From JAIRTY01 sp050257395 (GTDB taxonomy: Bacteria > Actinomycetota > Actinomycetes > Streptosporangiales > Streptosporangiaceae), in the NCBI GenBank assembly GCA_050257395.1, contig JBLMWU010000327.1, forward strand, positions 1-35,436: a DNA stretch of 35,436 nucleotides. Direction: 5' to 3'. Within the stretch, counting starts at the first letter, position 1. Each line of letters starts with the position of its first letter. The notes beneath the pieces were generated by a model. The model saw only the letters and a program-made list of their open reading frames with translations, searched no databases and was not told the DNA's origin. This document shows positions 22,747 to 31,595 of this stretch, in pieces. Both the position numbers and the translations under genes were made by a program.

Positions 22747-23610
22747 ATGCTGGACGGCCGCAGGCTGATCGACGCCCATCTGCACCCGGCCCGGCTGGCG
22801 TCGGTCCGGCCAGCGTGGCTGGCCTGGGCCGAGGAGTTCGGCCAGCCGGGCTGGCGGTCGGCCTACGACGAGACCGGGACCGTCAGCCCGCAGGCTCTCG
22901 ACGGGCTGCTCGCGGTCGAGGGAGTGGACCAGGCCATCCTGCTGTGCGAGTACAGCCCGAAGGTGACCGGGGTCCAGCCGGTCGAGGAGCTGCTGCCGAT
23001 CGTGGCGCACAACCCGGCCCGGTTCGCGTTCCTCGCCAACCTCAACCCGCACCTGCACTACCCGGTCGCTGACGAGGTGGCCCGCCAGCTCGCGCTGGGC
23101 GCGGTGGGCCTCAAGATCCACCCGGTGCACGGCGGGTTCAGCGCCGCGGACCCGATGCTGTACCCCGCCTACCAGCTGTGCGCCGCCGAGGGCGTGCCGG
23201 TGGTGGTGCACTGCGGCACCAGCTCGTTCCCCGGCTCGGACAACTCGCTGGCCGCGCCGGAGGCGCTGCTGCCGGTGCTGCGGGACTTCCCGGGCCTGAC
23301 CGTCGTGCTCGCGCACGGCGGCCGCGGCTGGTGGTACGACGCGGCCGCGTCCATGGCGCTGCTGCACGAGAACGTGTGGATCGAGCTGTCCGGGCTGCCG
23401 CCGCAGCGCCTGCCCGCCTACTACGCCCGGTTCAGCCTGCCGCGGCTGGCCCGCAAGTTCATCTTCGCCACCGACTGGCCCGGCGTGCCCGGGATCGCGC
23501 GCAACGCCCGCGCGCTGGCCGCGCTGGACCTCGGTGAGGACGTGCTGGACGCGGTGCTGGCCGGCAACGCGCTGGCGGTGTACGGGCGGCTGCAGCGGCA
23601 CGCCGGGTAG
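22747..23610 (+). CDS. Amidohydrolase-2 family metal-dependent hydrolase or decarboxylase
   Basis: This 287-residue TIM-barrel enzyme has the metal ligands of the amidohydrolase-2 group: His11 and His13 in DAHLH, His155 in VVVHCG, His190 in VLAHGG and Asp243 in FATDWPG. The GLKIHPVHGG segment (121-130) follows the family pattern. Relatives include ACMSD and gamma-resorcylate decarboxylases as well as simple hydrolases, and the sequence alone does not decide between them. GGGAGGAG is 5 nt before the ATG. The D-amino-acid oxidase gene follows after a 67-nt gap that contains a hairpin and its own -10 box. Confidence 0.88.
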   Translation: MLDGRRLIDAHLHPARLASVRPAWLAWAEEFGQPGWRSAYDETGTVSPQALDGLLAVEGVDQAILLCEYSPKVTGVQPVEELLPIVAHNPARFAFLANLNPHLHYPVADEVARQLALGAVGLKIHPVHGGFSAADPMLYPAYQLCAAEGVPVVVHCGTSSFPGSDNSLAAPEALLPVLRDFPGLTVVLAHGGRGWWYDAAASMALLHENVWIELSGLPPQRLPAYYARFSLPRLARKFIFATDWPGVPGIARNARALAALDLGEDVLDAVLAGNALAVYGRLQRHAG

Positions 23611-23618
23611 CCGGCGTG

Positions 23619-23654
23619 CCGGTCCCGCGGGGCCCCGGGCCGGCGGGGCACCGG
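23619..23654 (+). terminator. Possible terminator after the amidohydrolase gene
   Basis: CCGGT-CCCGC (23619-23628) can pair with GCGGG-gc-ACCGG (23643-23654), ten pairs with a 2-nt bulge, starting 8 nt after the stop. Confidence 0.35.
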
Positions 23655-23665
23655 TGGCTGCGCGC

Positions 23666-23671
23666 TACCGT
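23666..23671 (+). promoter_or_regulatory. -10 box of a leaderless D-amino-acid oxidase gene
   Basis: TACCGT fits TANNNT and ends 6 nt before the GTG start. There is no Shine-Dalgarno sequence, so the mRNA probably begins at or next to the start codon. Confidence 0.45.
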
Positions 23672-23677
23672 CATCGC

Positions 23678-24664
23678 GTGACACGCACGGAAGCGGACAT
23701 TCTCGTCATCGGCGCCGGGGTGATCGGCCTGACCACCGGCATTTGCCTTGCCGAGGCCGGGCTGCGGGTGGTCATCCGCGCCAGCGACCGCCCGGCGGCC
23801 ACCACGTCCGCGGTGGCCGGCGCGGTGTGGGGACCGCACCTGGTGGAGGCGAGCGAGCGGGCCACCCGCTGGGGCGAGGTGACCCTGGCGGTGCTGCGCG
23901 AGCAGGCCGCTGACCCCGCGGCCGGGGTGCGGATCGGCAGCGGCGTGCAGGCGGCCCGCGGGCCGCAGCCGCCGGACGGCCCCGCGGAGTGGGCAGGGGT
24001 GCTGGACGGCGTGCGCCCGGCCCGCCCCGATGAGCTGCCCGCCGGTTTCGCCAGCGGCTGGCGGTACTCCGCCCCGCTGGTGCACATGCCCACCTACCTG
24101 GGCTTCCTGCTGGCCAGGTTCGAGCGGGCCGGCGGGCGGCTGACCGGGGGCACCGTCACCTCCCTGGCCGGGGCCGCGGCACAGGCCGGCGCCCGGGCGG
24201 TGGTGAACTGCTCCGGCGCGGCCGCCCGGGCGCTGGCCGGCGACCCGGCGGTGGTGCCGGTCCGCGGCCAGGCGGTGGTGGTGGCCAACCCCGGGCTCAC
24301 CGACTTCTTCATCGGCGTCGCGGACGAGTCGGCCGGGCTGGTGTACGTGTTCCCGCACGGCGGCGTGGCCGTGCTGGGCGGCACCACCGGGCACGGGGAC
24401 TCGAGCCTGGAGCCCGACCCCGCGGCGGCCGCCCGGATCCTGCGCGACTGCGCAGCCGCCGAGCCGCGGCTGCGTGACCCGCAGGTGCTCGCGCACCGGG
24501 TCGGCCTGCGCCCGTTCCGGCCGTCGGTCCGGCTGGCAGCCGAGCCCGGCCGCCCGGGTGAGCCGCTCATCCTGCACAACTACGGTCACGGCGGCGCCGG
24601 CGTCACCCTGTCCTGGGGCTGCGCCCGGGACCTCGCGGCGCTGGCCGCCGGCGCCCTGTCCTAG
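23678..24664 (+). CDS. D-amino-acid oxidase (FAD-dependent)
   Basis: This 328-residue flavoenzyme oxidises D-amino acids to imino acids with release of H2O2. The N-terminal dinucleotide-binding motif is ILVIGAGVIGLTTGICLAEAG (GxGxxG at 12-17). The C-terminal part has VGLRPFRPSVRL, with the substrate-binding Arg region, and the family signature NYGHGGAGVTLSWGCA. The length is close to the 320-345 usual for microbial members. The GTG start at 23678 agrees with the -10 box 6 nt upstream; the open frame continues further up, through the previous gene's end, without support. The stop shares the palindrome CTAG with the stop of the convergent gene. Confidence 0.9.
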   Translation: MTRTEADILVIGAGVIGLTTGICLAEAGLRVVIRASDRPAATTSAVAGAVWGPHLVEASERATRWGEVTLAVLREQAADPAAGVRIGSGVQAARGPQPPDGPAEWAGVLDGVRPARPDELPAGFASGWRYSAPLVHMPTYLGFLLARFERAGGRLTGGTVTSLAGAAAQAGARAVVNCSGAAARALAGDPAVVPVRGQAVVVANPGLTDFFIGVADESAGLVYVFPHGGVAVLGGTTGHGDSSLEPDPAAAARILRDCAAAEPRLRDPQVLAHRVGLRPFRPSVRLAAEPGRPGEPLILHNYGHGGAGVTLSWGCARDLAALAAGALS

Positions 24665-25437
24665 AACCCGGGGAAGACCGCGCGGACGCGGTCCAGGTCC
24701 GCGGGGTCGCCGGTGACGGCGGCGGGGGTGTGCGCGGGGTCCAGGCGGCCGTAGACCAGCCGCAGCAGCGCCTCGGCCGGCAGCCCGATCTCCGGCGCGT
24801 CCGCGCCCCCGGCCGGCCAGGGCGCGAGGGACACCGACTCCGCCACCGTGAGCAGGAAGTCCGCGTCCGGCCCGCTGCCGCGCAGCCGGACCGCGAACTG
24901 CTCCCCCGCCGGGCCGCCCGCCCAGCGCGCCACCGTCGGCACGTGGCTGGCCAGCAGCCCCACCGCGTCCGCGGCCACCTCGGCCGCCGGGTCCAGGGCC
25001 ACCGCCACGTCCCAGGTGTGCAGCGCGTGCTCGCTCAGCCGCAGCCGGACCAGGCCGACCGCGTCGAGGTCCTGGCCGAAGAACTCGTACCTGATCCCGG
25101 CCAGCTCCGCGTCGGTGAGTTGCTCGAGCCGGCTGATGTGCGCCTCGTCCGCCGCCAGGCAGTCCGCGGCCTGCTCCTGCGGGTCCTTGGCGTTCCATGA
25201 GTCCCAGATCGGCTGGTAGGCCTCCCGGTCGACGGTCGTGCCGCCCACGGCGGCCGCCAGGGTCAGCTGGGCGATCTCAGCGCCGCTGCCCAGGTGCGAC
25301 AGGACCTGCGCGATCGTCCACTCCGAGTCGTACGAGCGGCCCGTCAGCGCGTCGTCGCCGAGCGGCTTGGCCAGCGACACCAGCCGCTCATGGGAGTTGC
25401 GCAGGGCGGTGATCCACTCGCGGGCGGGAGAGCTCAT
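24661..25437 (-). CDS. Maleylpyruvate-isomerase-like DinB enzyme
   Basis: This 258-residue protein has the N-terminal four-helix DinB-like domain of mycothiol-dependent maleylpyruvate isomerases. Likely metal ligands are His48 in VLSHLGSGAE and His137/His140 (with Glu136) in LSEHALHTWDVAVAL. A second domain from about 155 to the end resembles the MDMPI C-terminal region. Members are predicted metal enzymes that use mycothiol, the actinobacterial thiol; the exact substrate is unknown, and no gentisate pathway genes are nearby. TGGAG lies 5 nt before the ATG. The gene overlaps the D-amino-acid oxidase by 4 nt tail to tail. Confidence 0.83.
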   Translation of the reverse strand: MSSPAREWITALRNSHERLVSLAKPLGDDALTGRSYDSEWTIAQVLSHLGSGAEIAQLTLAAAVGGTTVDREAYQPIWDSWNAKDPQEQAADCLAADEAHISRLEQLTDAELAGIRYEFFGQDLDAVGLVRLRLSEHALHTWDVAVALDPAAEVAADAVGLLASHVPTVARWAGGPAGEQFAVRLRGSGPDADFLLTVAESVSLAPWPAGGADAPEIGLPAEALLRLVYGRLDPAHTPAAVTGDPADLDRVRAVFPGF

Positions 25438-25602
25438 GGGTACTCCATTGCAGGGGGCGGGGCAGAATGGCGCGGCAGGCTGCCGTCAGGCGCGACAGCG
25501 CCGCAGGACAGGTTTTCATTCCGCGCCGCGGTGGCCACCGCCGGGTCCGGCTGACCGGGGCGGTGCGCCGCTGGCGGCCCGGGGAACCGGGACCGGCCGC
25601 AC

Positions 25603-25608
25603 TAGGGT
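25603..25608 (+). promoter_or_regulatory. -10 box of a leaderless LLM oxidoreductase gene
   Basis: TAGGGT ends exactly 7 nt before the ATG at 25616. No convincing -35 is visible. The intervening sequence GAGCAGC is not a good ribosome site at that spacing. Confidence 0.45.
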
Positions 25609-25615
25609 GAGCAGC

Positions 25616-26539
25616 ATGAGACTCGGTTTCGGTGCGCCCGTGTCAGGCGCCTGGGCGACCCCGGACAATCTCGCTCGCTTCGCGGCCCGCGCCGAGGAAG
25701 CCGGCTACGCCTCGCTGTGGACGTTCCAGCGGCTGCTCGTGCCGGACGGCACCGCCATGGAGCCCGTCTACCACAGCGTGCTGGACCCCATGGTGACGCT
25801 GGGGTACCTGGCCGCCGTCACGTCCCGGGTCCGGCTGTGCGTGGCCGTGGTCAACGCCCCCTACCTCTCCCCTGCCGTGCTGGCGAAGCAGGCGGTGACG
25901 GTGGACGTGCTGTCGGCGGGGCGGCTGGAGCTGGGGCTCGGGCTGGGCTGGCTGCCGCAGGAGTTCACCGCCGCGGGCGCGGACATGGCCCGCCGCGGCG
26001 CCCGCACCGAGGAGTACATCCGGGTGCTGCAGCACCTGTGGGCCGGCGCGGGCAGCGGGTTCAGCGGCGAGTTCTACACCATCCCGGCGGGGCACGCGGC
26101 GCCCCGGCCGGTGCAGCGGCCCGGGCCCCCGCTGCTGCTCGGCGGGCTGGTGCCGCGCGCGCTGGAACGGGCCGGCCGGTACGCGGACGGGTGGGTGACC
26201 TCCAGCCGGACGGACCTGTCGCGGATCGGGGACGGGATCGCGCAGGTGCGGGCGGCGGCGGAGAAGGCCGGGCGGGACCCCGGGTCGATCCGGATCATCT
26301 GCCGCGGTGTGGTCCGGGCGGGCAAGCCGGTGCTGGTGCCCGAAGGCGGCAGCCGGGTGCTGCTGTCCGGCAGCTTCGCCGACATCCGCGCCGACACCGA
26401 GTGGCTCGCCGGGCAGGGCGTCACCGAGCTGTTCTACGACCTCAACTGGGACCCGCTCGTCGGCGCGCCGGACGCGGACCCGGCCGGCGCGTCGGCACGC
26501 GCGGCGGAGATTCTCACCGAGCTCGCCCCCGCCGGGTAG
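25616..26539 (+). CDS. LLM-class (luciferase-like) F420- or FMN-dependent oxidoreductase
   Basis: This 307-residue TIM-barrel oxidoreductase shows the LLM pattern: MRLGFGAPVSGAWATPDNLARFAARAEEAGY at the start, VTSRVRLCVAVVNAPYLSPAVLAKQAVTVDVLSAGRLELGLGLGW, then PPLLLGGLVPRALERAGRYADGW. The last two blocks bind the flavin or F420 phosphate in this family. The deazaflavin F420 is the more likely cofactor in an actinomycete, but FMN cannot be excluded. The start at 25616 is fixed by the -10 box; the open frame reaches upstream into the DinB gene region. It converges on the LuxR gene with a 28-nt gap. Confidence 0.9.
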   Translation: MRLGFGAPVSGAWATPDNLARFAARAEEAGYASLWTFQRLLVPDGTAMEPVYHSVLDPMVTLGYLAAVTSRVRLCVAVVNAPYLSPAVLAKQAVTVDVLSAGRLELGLGLGWLPQEFTAAGADMARRGARTEEYIRVLQHLWAGAGSGFSGEFYTIPAGHAAPRPVQRPGPPLLLGGLVPRALERAGRYADGWVTSSRTDLSRIGDGIAQVRAAAEKAGRDPGSIRIICRGVVRAGKPVLVPEGGSRVLLSGSFADIRADTEWLAGQGVTELFYDLNWDPLVGAPDADPAGASARAAEILTELAPAG

Positions 26540-26567
26540 CGCCACCCGGGAGCCCCGCGGCGGGCGG

Positions 26568-29531
26568 TCAGGAGCTGCCGGGCGGGGGCGTGCGCGCGCC
26601 GTGCGCGATGGCGGCGGCCTCGGTGCGGCTGGCGGCACCCAGCTTGCCGAGGATGTTCGACACGTGCACGCTCGCCGTCTTCGGCGCGATGAACAGCGCG
26701 GCGGCGATCTCCCGGTTGCTGCGGCCCTCCGCGAGCAGCCGCAGCACCTCCTGCTCCCGGGCGGTCAGCGCGGCCAGCGGGCCGGGGCCCTCGTGGCCTG
26801 GCGGCTGGCTGCCCAGCCTGGCCCGCCGCGCCAGCCCGGCCAGCGCGCTGGCGAGCTGGACCGCGCCCAGCTTGTCGGCGGTCTGGCGGGCCTGCTCCCA
26901 CTCCCGCTCCGCCTCGTCCCGGCGGCCCGCCCCGGCCAGGGCTTCCGCCAGCCGCCAGCGCGTGCGGGCGGTCTCGTACACGAAATCCGGCCCGAACGTG
27001 GCGGCCACCGCCTGCCAGGCAGCCGGGTCGTTGCCGCCCTGGGCACGGCGCCATTCGGCTTCGGCGCGGGCGAGCCAGCCGCGGCCGTCGATGCCGAGCA
27101 CGAACCCGGACTCGCGGCGGTAGTCCGCCCCGGCCCGCGCGATCTCCATCAGCTCCCCGGCGGCGGCCACCTCCGCCGCGGCCGCCGGATCGTCCCCGGC
27201 GGCCCGGGCCTGCGCCGCCCGGTCGGCGCGGGCGGCGAGCCCGATGGCGGCGATCCGGATGACCGGCGGCGCGTAGCCGGTGGTGTGGTCCTGGGTGGTC
27301 AGGGCGGCGTCCACCTCGGCGAGGGCGCCGCCGGTGTCGCCGCGCCACAGGGCGTGCTCGGCCAGCAGCCCGCGGGCGGTGTACTCGGTGAAGCGGTCGC
27401 TCCGCCAGTACGGCTCCAGCCAGGCCCGCCGCTCCGCAACAGTGGGCCTGCCCCGGGCCACGTCCAGGAACAGGGCCATGGCCGACAGCCGCGCTTCGGC
27501 CACCATGGTGACCCGGATCGCGAACCCGTCCGCCAGCTCGGCCGCGTGGTCCCAGCTGCCGTCCGCGTAGTGCGCCAGGTAATGCACATACTGCAGGTCC
27601 AGGCCGTAGGGGGCGAGGCCCAGCCCGTACTCCTCCGCCCTGCCCACGCCGTGATGCGCGGTGGCGGCCGCGCTGGCCAGGTCGCCCTGCTCGAGCTGGA
27701 TCCGGGCGAGCTGGAAGGTGGCCCGCAGCTCCACCCCCAGCATGGAGGTGCCGCGTGCCTGCTCGTAGGCCTGCGAGTAGCTGGCGATCGCGTCGGCGAT
27801 CTGGCCGCACCGCTCGCTCAGCTGCCCGAGCGTCACCAGCGCGTCCGCCTCCACCCACGCTGCGCCCGCCGCCCGCGCGGCCGCCAGCGCCTCCCGGGCG
27901 TAGGCGCCCGCGGCGGGCTCGTCCCGGGCGCCGTACATCAGGGTCTGCGCGTAGGTGGCCAGCGCCCGCGCCCGCTCCCACCGGGGCGGCTCGGCCGGCA
28001 GCGCGTCCACGGCCGCCCGGGCCGGCTCCACGGCGTCAGCGGGCGCGTCGGTCTCCTGCAGGTAGTAGGCGAGGCGCTCGCAGGCGCGGCTGATCAGCAC
28101 CGGGTCCCCGGCCTCGGTCAGGTACCCGCGCAGCCGGCGCAGCTTGTGCACCGCCCGGGCGATGTCGCCGCTGGCCGCGGCGGTCGTCGCCGAGCACAGG
28201 GCCAGGCTGCCGCGCTGCTGGCCGGCCAGCTTCTCCGGGTCGCTGACCCGGTCCCACAGCGCCAGCGCCTCGTCGTAGTGGCGCTGCGCCTCGGCGGGGG
28301 CGCCCAGCCGCTCCGCCTCCTGCGCCGCCTGCACCGAGGCGCTGAACGCGCCCGTGGTGTCGTGGCTGGCCAGGCAGTGGTAGGCGAGTTCGGCGGCGGT
28401 GCCGGGCACGGCGGCCAGCCGGTCCGGGTCGGCCAGCAGCTCGGCGAACCGGGCGTGCAGCCGGGTCCGCTCGCCCGGCAGCAGGTCGCCATACACAGCC
28501 TCGCGGATCAGGGCATGCCGGAAGGCGTACCCCTGCCCGTCGGGCACCAGCAGCTGGTGGGCGACGGATTCGCGGATGGCGTCCTCGTATCCGCCCGCCT
28601 CCAGCCCGGAGGCGGCCCGCACGATGTCGTCCTCGGCCCGCCGGCCCGCCACCGCGGCGGCCCGCAGGACCTGCTGGGCCGCGGGCGGGAGCTGTTCCAC
28701 CCGCGCCAGCAGCAGCGCGGCCACCTCGGTGGGCAGGGCCACTCCCGCGCAGTCGCCGCCCGCCGCGAGCAGTTCCTCCCCGTAGTAGGGGTTGCCTTCG
28801 GCGCGGGTGACGATCCGGTGCAGGGTGGCGGCGTCCAGCGGGCCGTCAGCGAGCGCGCTCAGGTGCTCGGCCATGTCGGCGTAGCCGAGCGGGCCGAGCT
28901 CGATCGCGGTCACGCCGGGCAGCCGGAGCAGCTCCGCGATCAGCGGCCGCAGCGGGTGCCGCCGGTGCAGGTCGTCGGTGCGGTAGGTGCCGACCACCGC
29001 CACCCGTTCGTGGTGCAGCACCCGGCTGAGGAAGGTCAGCAGGTCGCGGGTGGACCGGTCGGCCCAGTGCAGGTCCTCCAGGACCAGCAGCACCGGGCTG
29101 GCGGTGGCCAGCTCCGCGAGCAGCCCCAGCACCGCTCCGAACAGCTGCTGCTGCGCCAGCCCGGACAGGTCCGCCGTGGCCGGGCCGGCGCCGCTGTCGG
29201 GCAGCAGCCGGCTGAGGACCGGCCGGGCGGCGAGCGCGTCCAGCAGGGCGGGCGGCACGGTGTCACCGACGGTGGCGGCCCGCAGCGCGTCGGCGAGCGG
29301 CAGGTAGGGGATGGTGTCGCCGAGCTCTGCGCACCGGCCGGACAGCACGGCGAACCCGCGTGCCGCGGCCCGCGCCGCCAGCTCGCCCACCAGCCGGGTC
29401 TTGCCCACCCCGGCGTCGCCGCTGACCAGGGCGTGCGCCGGCTGGCCAGTGGCGGCGTTGTCGAGCAGGTCGAGCAGGCGGCGCAGCTCGCCGTCCCTGC
29501 CGACCAGCCGTCCGCGTACGGGCTGGGACAT
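26568..29531 (-). CDS. Large LuxR-family (LAL/MalT-like) ATP-dependent regulator
   Basis: This 987-residue regulator starts with a AAA-type ATPase domain. It has LVGRDGEL at 9-16, Walker A GDAGVGKT (38-45) and Walker B VLLVLEDLHWAD (147-158). A long helical region of TPR-like repeats (about 340-900) follows and probably senses a ligand or partner. The C-terminal LuxR HTH (about 920-978) has LTAREQEVLRLLAEGRSNREIAAALF and VSNILGKLGAASRTEA. LAL proteins are often activators of secondary metabolism. The ATG at 29531 is preceded by CATACT 6 nt upstream and no ribosome site, so it may be leaderless. Its targets are unknown; the neighbouring genes are only candidates. Confidence 0.93.
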   Translation of the reverse strand: MSQPVRGRLVGRDGELRRLLDLLDNAATGQPAHALVSGDAGVGKTRLVGELAARAAARGFAVLSGRCAELGDTIPYLPLADALRAATVGDTVPPALLDALAARPVLSRLLPDSGAGPATADLSGLAQQQLFGAVLGLLAELATASPVLLVLEDLHWADRSTRDLLTFLSRVLHHERVAVVGTYRTDDLHRRHPLRPLIAELLRLPGVTAIELGPLGYADMAEHLSALADGPLDAATLHRIVTRAEGNPYYGEELLAAGGDCAGVALPTEVAALLLARVEQLPPAAQQVLRAAAVAGRRAEDDIVRAASGLEAGGYEDAIRESVAHQLLVPDGQGYAFRHALIREAVYGDLLPGERTRLHARFAELLADPDRLAAVPGTAAELAYHCLASHDTTGAFSASVQAAQEAERLGAPAEAQRHYDEALALWDRVSDPEKLAGQQRGSLALCSATTAAASGDIARAVHKLRRLRGYLTEAGDPVLISRACERLAYYLQETDAPADAVEPARAAVDALPAEPPRWERARALATYAQTLMYGARDEPAAGAYAREALAAARAAGAAWVEADALVTLGQLSERCGQIADAIASYSQAYEQARGTSMLGVELRATFQLARIQLEQGDLASAAATAHHGVGRAEEYGLGLAPYGLDLQYVHYLAHYADGSWDHAAELADGFAIRVTMVAEARLSAMALFLDVARGRPTVAERRAWLEPYWRSDRFTEYTARGLLAEHALWRGDTGGALAEVDAALTTQDHTTGYAPPVIRIAAIGLAARADRAAQARAAGDDPAAAAEVAAAGELMEIARAGADYRRESGFVLGIDGRGWLARAEAEWRRAQGGNDPAAWQAVAATFGPDFVYETARTRWRLAEALAGAGRRDEAEREWEQARQTADKLGAVQLASALAGLARRARLGSQPPGHEGPGPLAALTAREQEVLRLLAEGRSNREIAAALFIAPKTASVHVSNILGKLGAASRTEAAAIAHGARTPPPGSS

Positions 29532-29537
29532 GCAGCC

Positions 29538-29543
29538 AGTATG
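29538..29543 (-). promoter_or_regulatory. Candidate -10 box for the LAL regulator
   Basis: Read on the minus strand this is CATACT, ending 6 nt before the ATG. It sits in a short AT-richer stretch and suggests a leaderless transcript. Confidence 0.35.
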
Positions 29544-29668
29544 ACCGCTCGATACGACATTGCGGGCACCGCTGACCCGCCGGGCGGCCGCCCGTATGCA
29601 GGCGGGCCGCGGCTGGGTAGGAAAGCCCTCAGGCGGAGCGGGAAGCACCCCCGGGAGGAGTTGGGGCC

Positions 29669-30022
29669 ATGAACGAGGATCCGGCTGTCTCCTATGAGGC
29701 CGCCGTTCCCGGGACGCCCGTGCTGACCAGCAGCGGCAGGGAAATCGGCACCCTGGAGCACGTGCTGGAGGTGCCGGAGCTGGATCTGTTCGACGGGCTC
29801 GTCGTCGCGACCGAGTGGGGCCTGCGGTTCATCGACGCCGATCAGGTCGAGCTGATCACCGTCCGCCACATCCGGTGCCGGCTGGGCGACGCCGAGGCCG
29901 CCCGGCTGCCGCCGCCGGACGGCAGCGCTGTCTACCGGGTCAGCGCGCTGGACGAGATCGGCGACTCGCTGCACGAGCGGCTCGGCCGCATGTTCCACCG
30001 CCCGCACTGGCGCCGAGAGTAA
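29669..30022 (+). CDS. Small PRC-barrel-like protein
   Basis: This 117-residue cytoplasmic protein begins after GGGAGGAG with a 9-nt gap. Residues about 10-70 show the short strands of a PRC-barrel-like domain: GTPVLTSSGREIGTLEHVLEV, FDGLVVATEWGLRFIDADQVELI. The C-terminal half includes YRVSALDEIGDSLHERLGRM and a His/Arg-rich end. PRC-barrel proteins bind RNA, the photosynthetic reaction centre or other partners; nothing here points to a specific role. It stands alone between the divergent LAL regulator and the GT87 gene. Confidence 0.7.
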   Translation: MNEDPAVSYEAAVPGTPVLTSSGREIGTLEHVLEVPELDLFDGLVVATEWGLRFIDADQVELITVRHIRCRLGDAEAARLPPPDGSAVYRVSALDEIGDSLHERLGRMFHRPHWRRE

Positions 30023-30073
30023 AGACCCGGGCACGCCCTGCCCGCGGCCGGGTAACCGCCGCTGGGGGGCCGC

Positions 30074-30079
30074 TAGCGT
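30074..30079 (+). promoter_or_regulatory. -10 box of a leaderless GT87 gene
   Basis: TAGCGT ends exactly 7 nt before the GTG at 30087. This decides between that GTG and the one at 30078, which overlaps the -10 box. Confidence 0.45.
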
Positions 30080-30086
30080 GGGCCGG

Positions 30087-31562
30087 GTGGGAGCGCTCAG
30101 CACGCGATCAGGAGCAGCGCCGGGCCTGCGGGGCCGGCCCGGGGCCGTCCTCGCCGCCGCCGGGGTCATCGCCTTCGCGGCGGCGCTGGCCGCCTACCTG
30201 GCGTACGCGGCGGCGCATCCGCCGCACTGGACGCTGTACCCGGTCGACCTGGGCGTGTACCAGTCCGGCGGCCTCATCGTCCGGCACGTGCCGCCGCTGT
30301 ACAACCCGCACCTGGCCACCCCGCTGTACAGCTGGCCCGGGTACGACGGGCTGCACCTGAAGTTCACCTACCCGCCGTTCGCCGCGGATGTGTTCGCGCT
30401 GGTCTCCTTCATCCCCTGGCGGGTGCTGCCGGACCTGTCGGTGGCGGTGAACATCGGCCTGCTGGCCGCGGCCGGGTGGACCAGCTTCCGCGCGCTCGGC
30501 TGCCGCGACCGGCGGGTGCGGGCCGGCGCCACCCTGCTGCTGACGGCCGCCGCGCTGTGGACCGAGCCTGTCATCCGCACGCTCTACCTGGGCCAGGTCA
30601 ACCTGGCGCTGATGGCGCTGATCCTGTGGGACCTCACCCAGCCGGACACCCGGGCCAGCCGCTGGTGGAAGGGCGCGGGCGTGGGCATCGCCGCCGGGGT
30701 CAAGCTGGTCCCGCTCATCTTCATCCCCTACCTGCTGCTGACCCGCAGGTTCCGCCAGGCCGCCACCGCGGCCGCGGCGTTCGCGGTCACCGTCGCCATC
30801 GGCTGGGCGGTCACCCCGGCCGACAGCGCCCGCTGGTGGCTCGGCGGCCTGTTCGCCAGGGGCAGCCGGACCGGGTTCGTCGGCTGGGAAGGCAACCAGT
30901 CACTGCTCGGCTTCATCACCCGGCTGACCGGCAGCGTGGCGGGCGCGCAGCCGATCTGGCTGGCCGTCGCGGTGCTCGCCGCCGCTGGCGGCCTGGCCAT
31001 CGCCACCGTGCTGGCCCGGGCCGGCCACGAGCTGCCCGCCGTGCTGGCCGCCGCCCTGACCGGGGACCTGGTCTCGCCCGTCAGCTGGGACCACCACTGG
31101 GTGTGGATCGTGCCCGGCCTGGCGGCCGCGGCCTGGTACGGGCTGCGGGCCTGGCAGGCGGGCCGGCGGCGGCTGGCCGCGGGCTGCTGGGCGCTGGCGG
31201 CGGGCATGTACGCCGTGTACGCGGCCTGGCCGGACCCGCTGCTGGGGCTGCGGTCCAGCATCGCGCCGTTCGCCTTCGGGCTGCTGTGGGGGCCGCCGAA
31301 CACCGACCCCAGCCTGTACTACCGCAACGGCGACCAGCCCTGGTTCTTCGAGTACCACTGGCACGGCGGCCAGCTGCTGGCCGGGAACGCGTTCCTGCTC
31401 GGCGGCCTGGCCCTGCTGGCCGTGCTGGCGGCGGCCGCGGCGCGCACGCTCGGGGGCCCCGGCGACGGCGGCGGCGCCGGCCTGCCGCCGCGGCAGCGGC
31501 TGGCCCCGGCGGCCGGCGCGGCTGACCGGGCCCGGCGGGCCGGCGCGCGCAATCTCCGGTGA
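30087..31562 (+). CDS. GT87 (DUF2029) polyprenyl-phosphate-dependent mannosyltransferase-like protein
   Basis: This 491-residue integral membrane glycosyltransferase has about ten to twelve hydrophobic helices. The first extracytoplasmic loop carries YPVDLGVYQSGG with the likely catalytic Asp54, followed by PPLYNPHLATPLY and FTYPPFAADVFAL, the usual DUF2029 signature. Later, LYLGQVNLALMALILWDL and GVGIAAGVKLVPLIFIPYLLLTRRFRQA are also characteristic. Relatives such as PimE use polyprenyl-phosphate-mannose to add mannose to lipids or glycans outside the membrane. The product here is unknown. The final 45 residues are low-complexity. I chose GTG 30087 because of the -10 box position. Confidence 0.88.
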   Translation: MGALSTRSGAAPGLRGRPGAVLAAAGVIAFAAALAAYLAYAAAHPPHWTLYPVDLGVYQSGGLIVRHVPPLYNPHLATPLYSWPGYDGLHLKFTYPPFAADVFALVSFIPWRVLPDLSVAVNIGLLAAAGWTSFRALGCRDRRVRAGATLLLTAAALWTEPVIRTLYLGQVNLALMALILWDLTQPDTRASRWWKGAGVGIAAGVKLVPLIFIPYLLLTRRFRQAATAAAAFAVTVAIGWAVTPADSARWWLGGLFARGSRTGFVGWEGNQSLLGFITRLTGSVAGAQPIWLAVAVLAAAGGLAIATVLARAGHELPAVLAAALTGDLVSPVSWDHHWVWIVPGLAAAAWYGLRAWQAGRRRLAAGCWALAAGMYAVYAAWPDPLLGLRSSIAPFAFGLLWGPPNTDPSLYYRNGDQPWFFEYHWHGGQLLAGNAFLLGGLALLAVLAAAAARTLGGPGDGGGAGLPPRQRLAPAAGAADRARRAGARNLR

Positions 31563-31582
31563 CCGCCGCGGCCTGGGTGCGC

Positions 31583-31588
31583 TACCCT
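31583..31588 (+). promoter_or_regulatory. -10 box of the valS gene, leaderless
   Basis: TACCCT ends exactly 7 nt before the ATG at 31596. GTGACC (31559-31564), overlapping the previous stop codon, is a plausible -35 with an 18-nt spacer. Confidence 0.5.
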
Positions 31589-31595
31589 GTCCGCC

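Noticed and set aside
26307..29672. An open frame of more than 1,100 codons opposite the LAL regulator
   Set aside because: No recognisable domain, and composition typical of a shadow frame. The minus strand has Walker and LuxR motifs.
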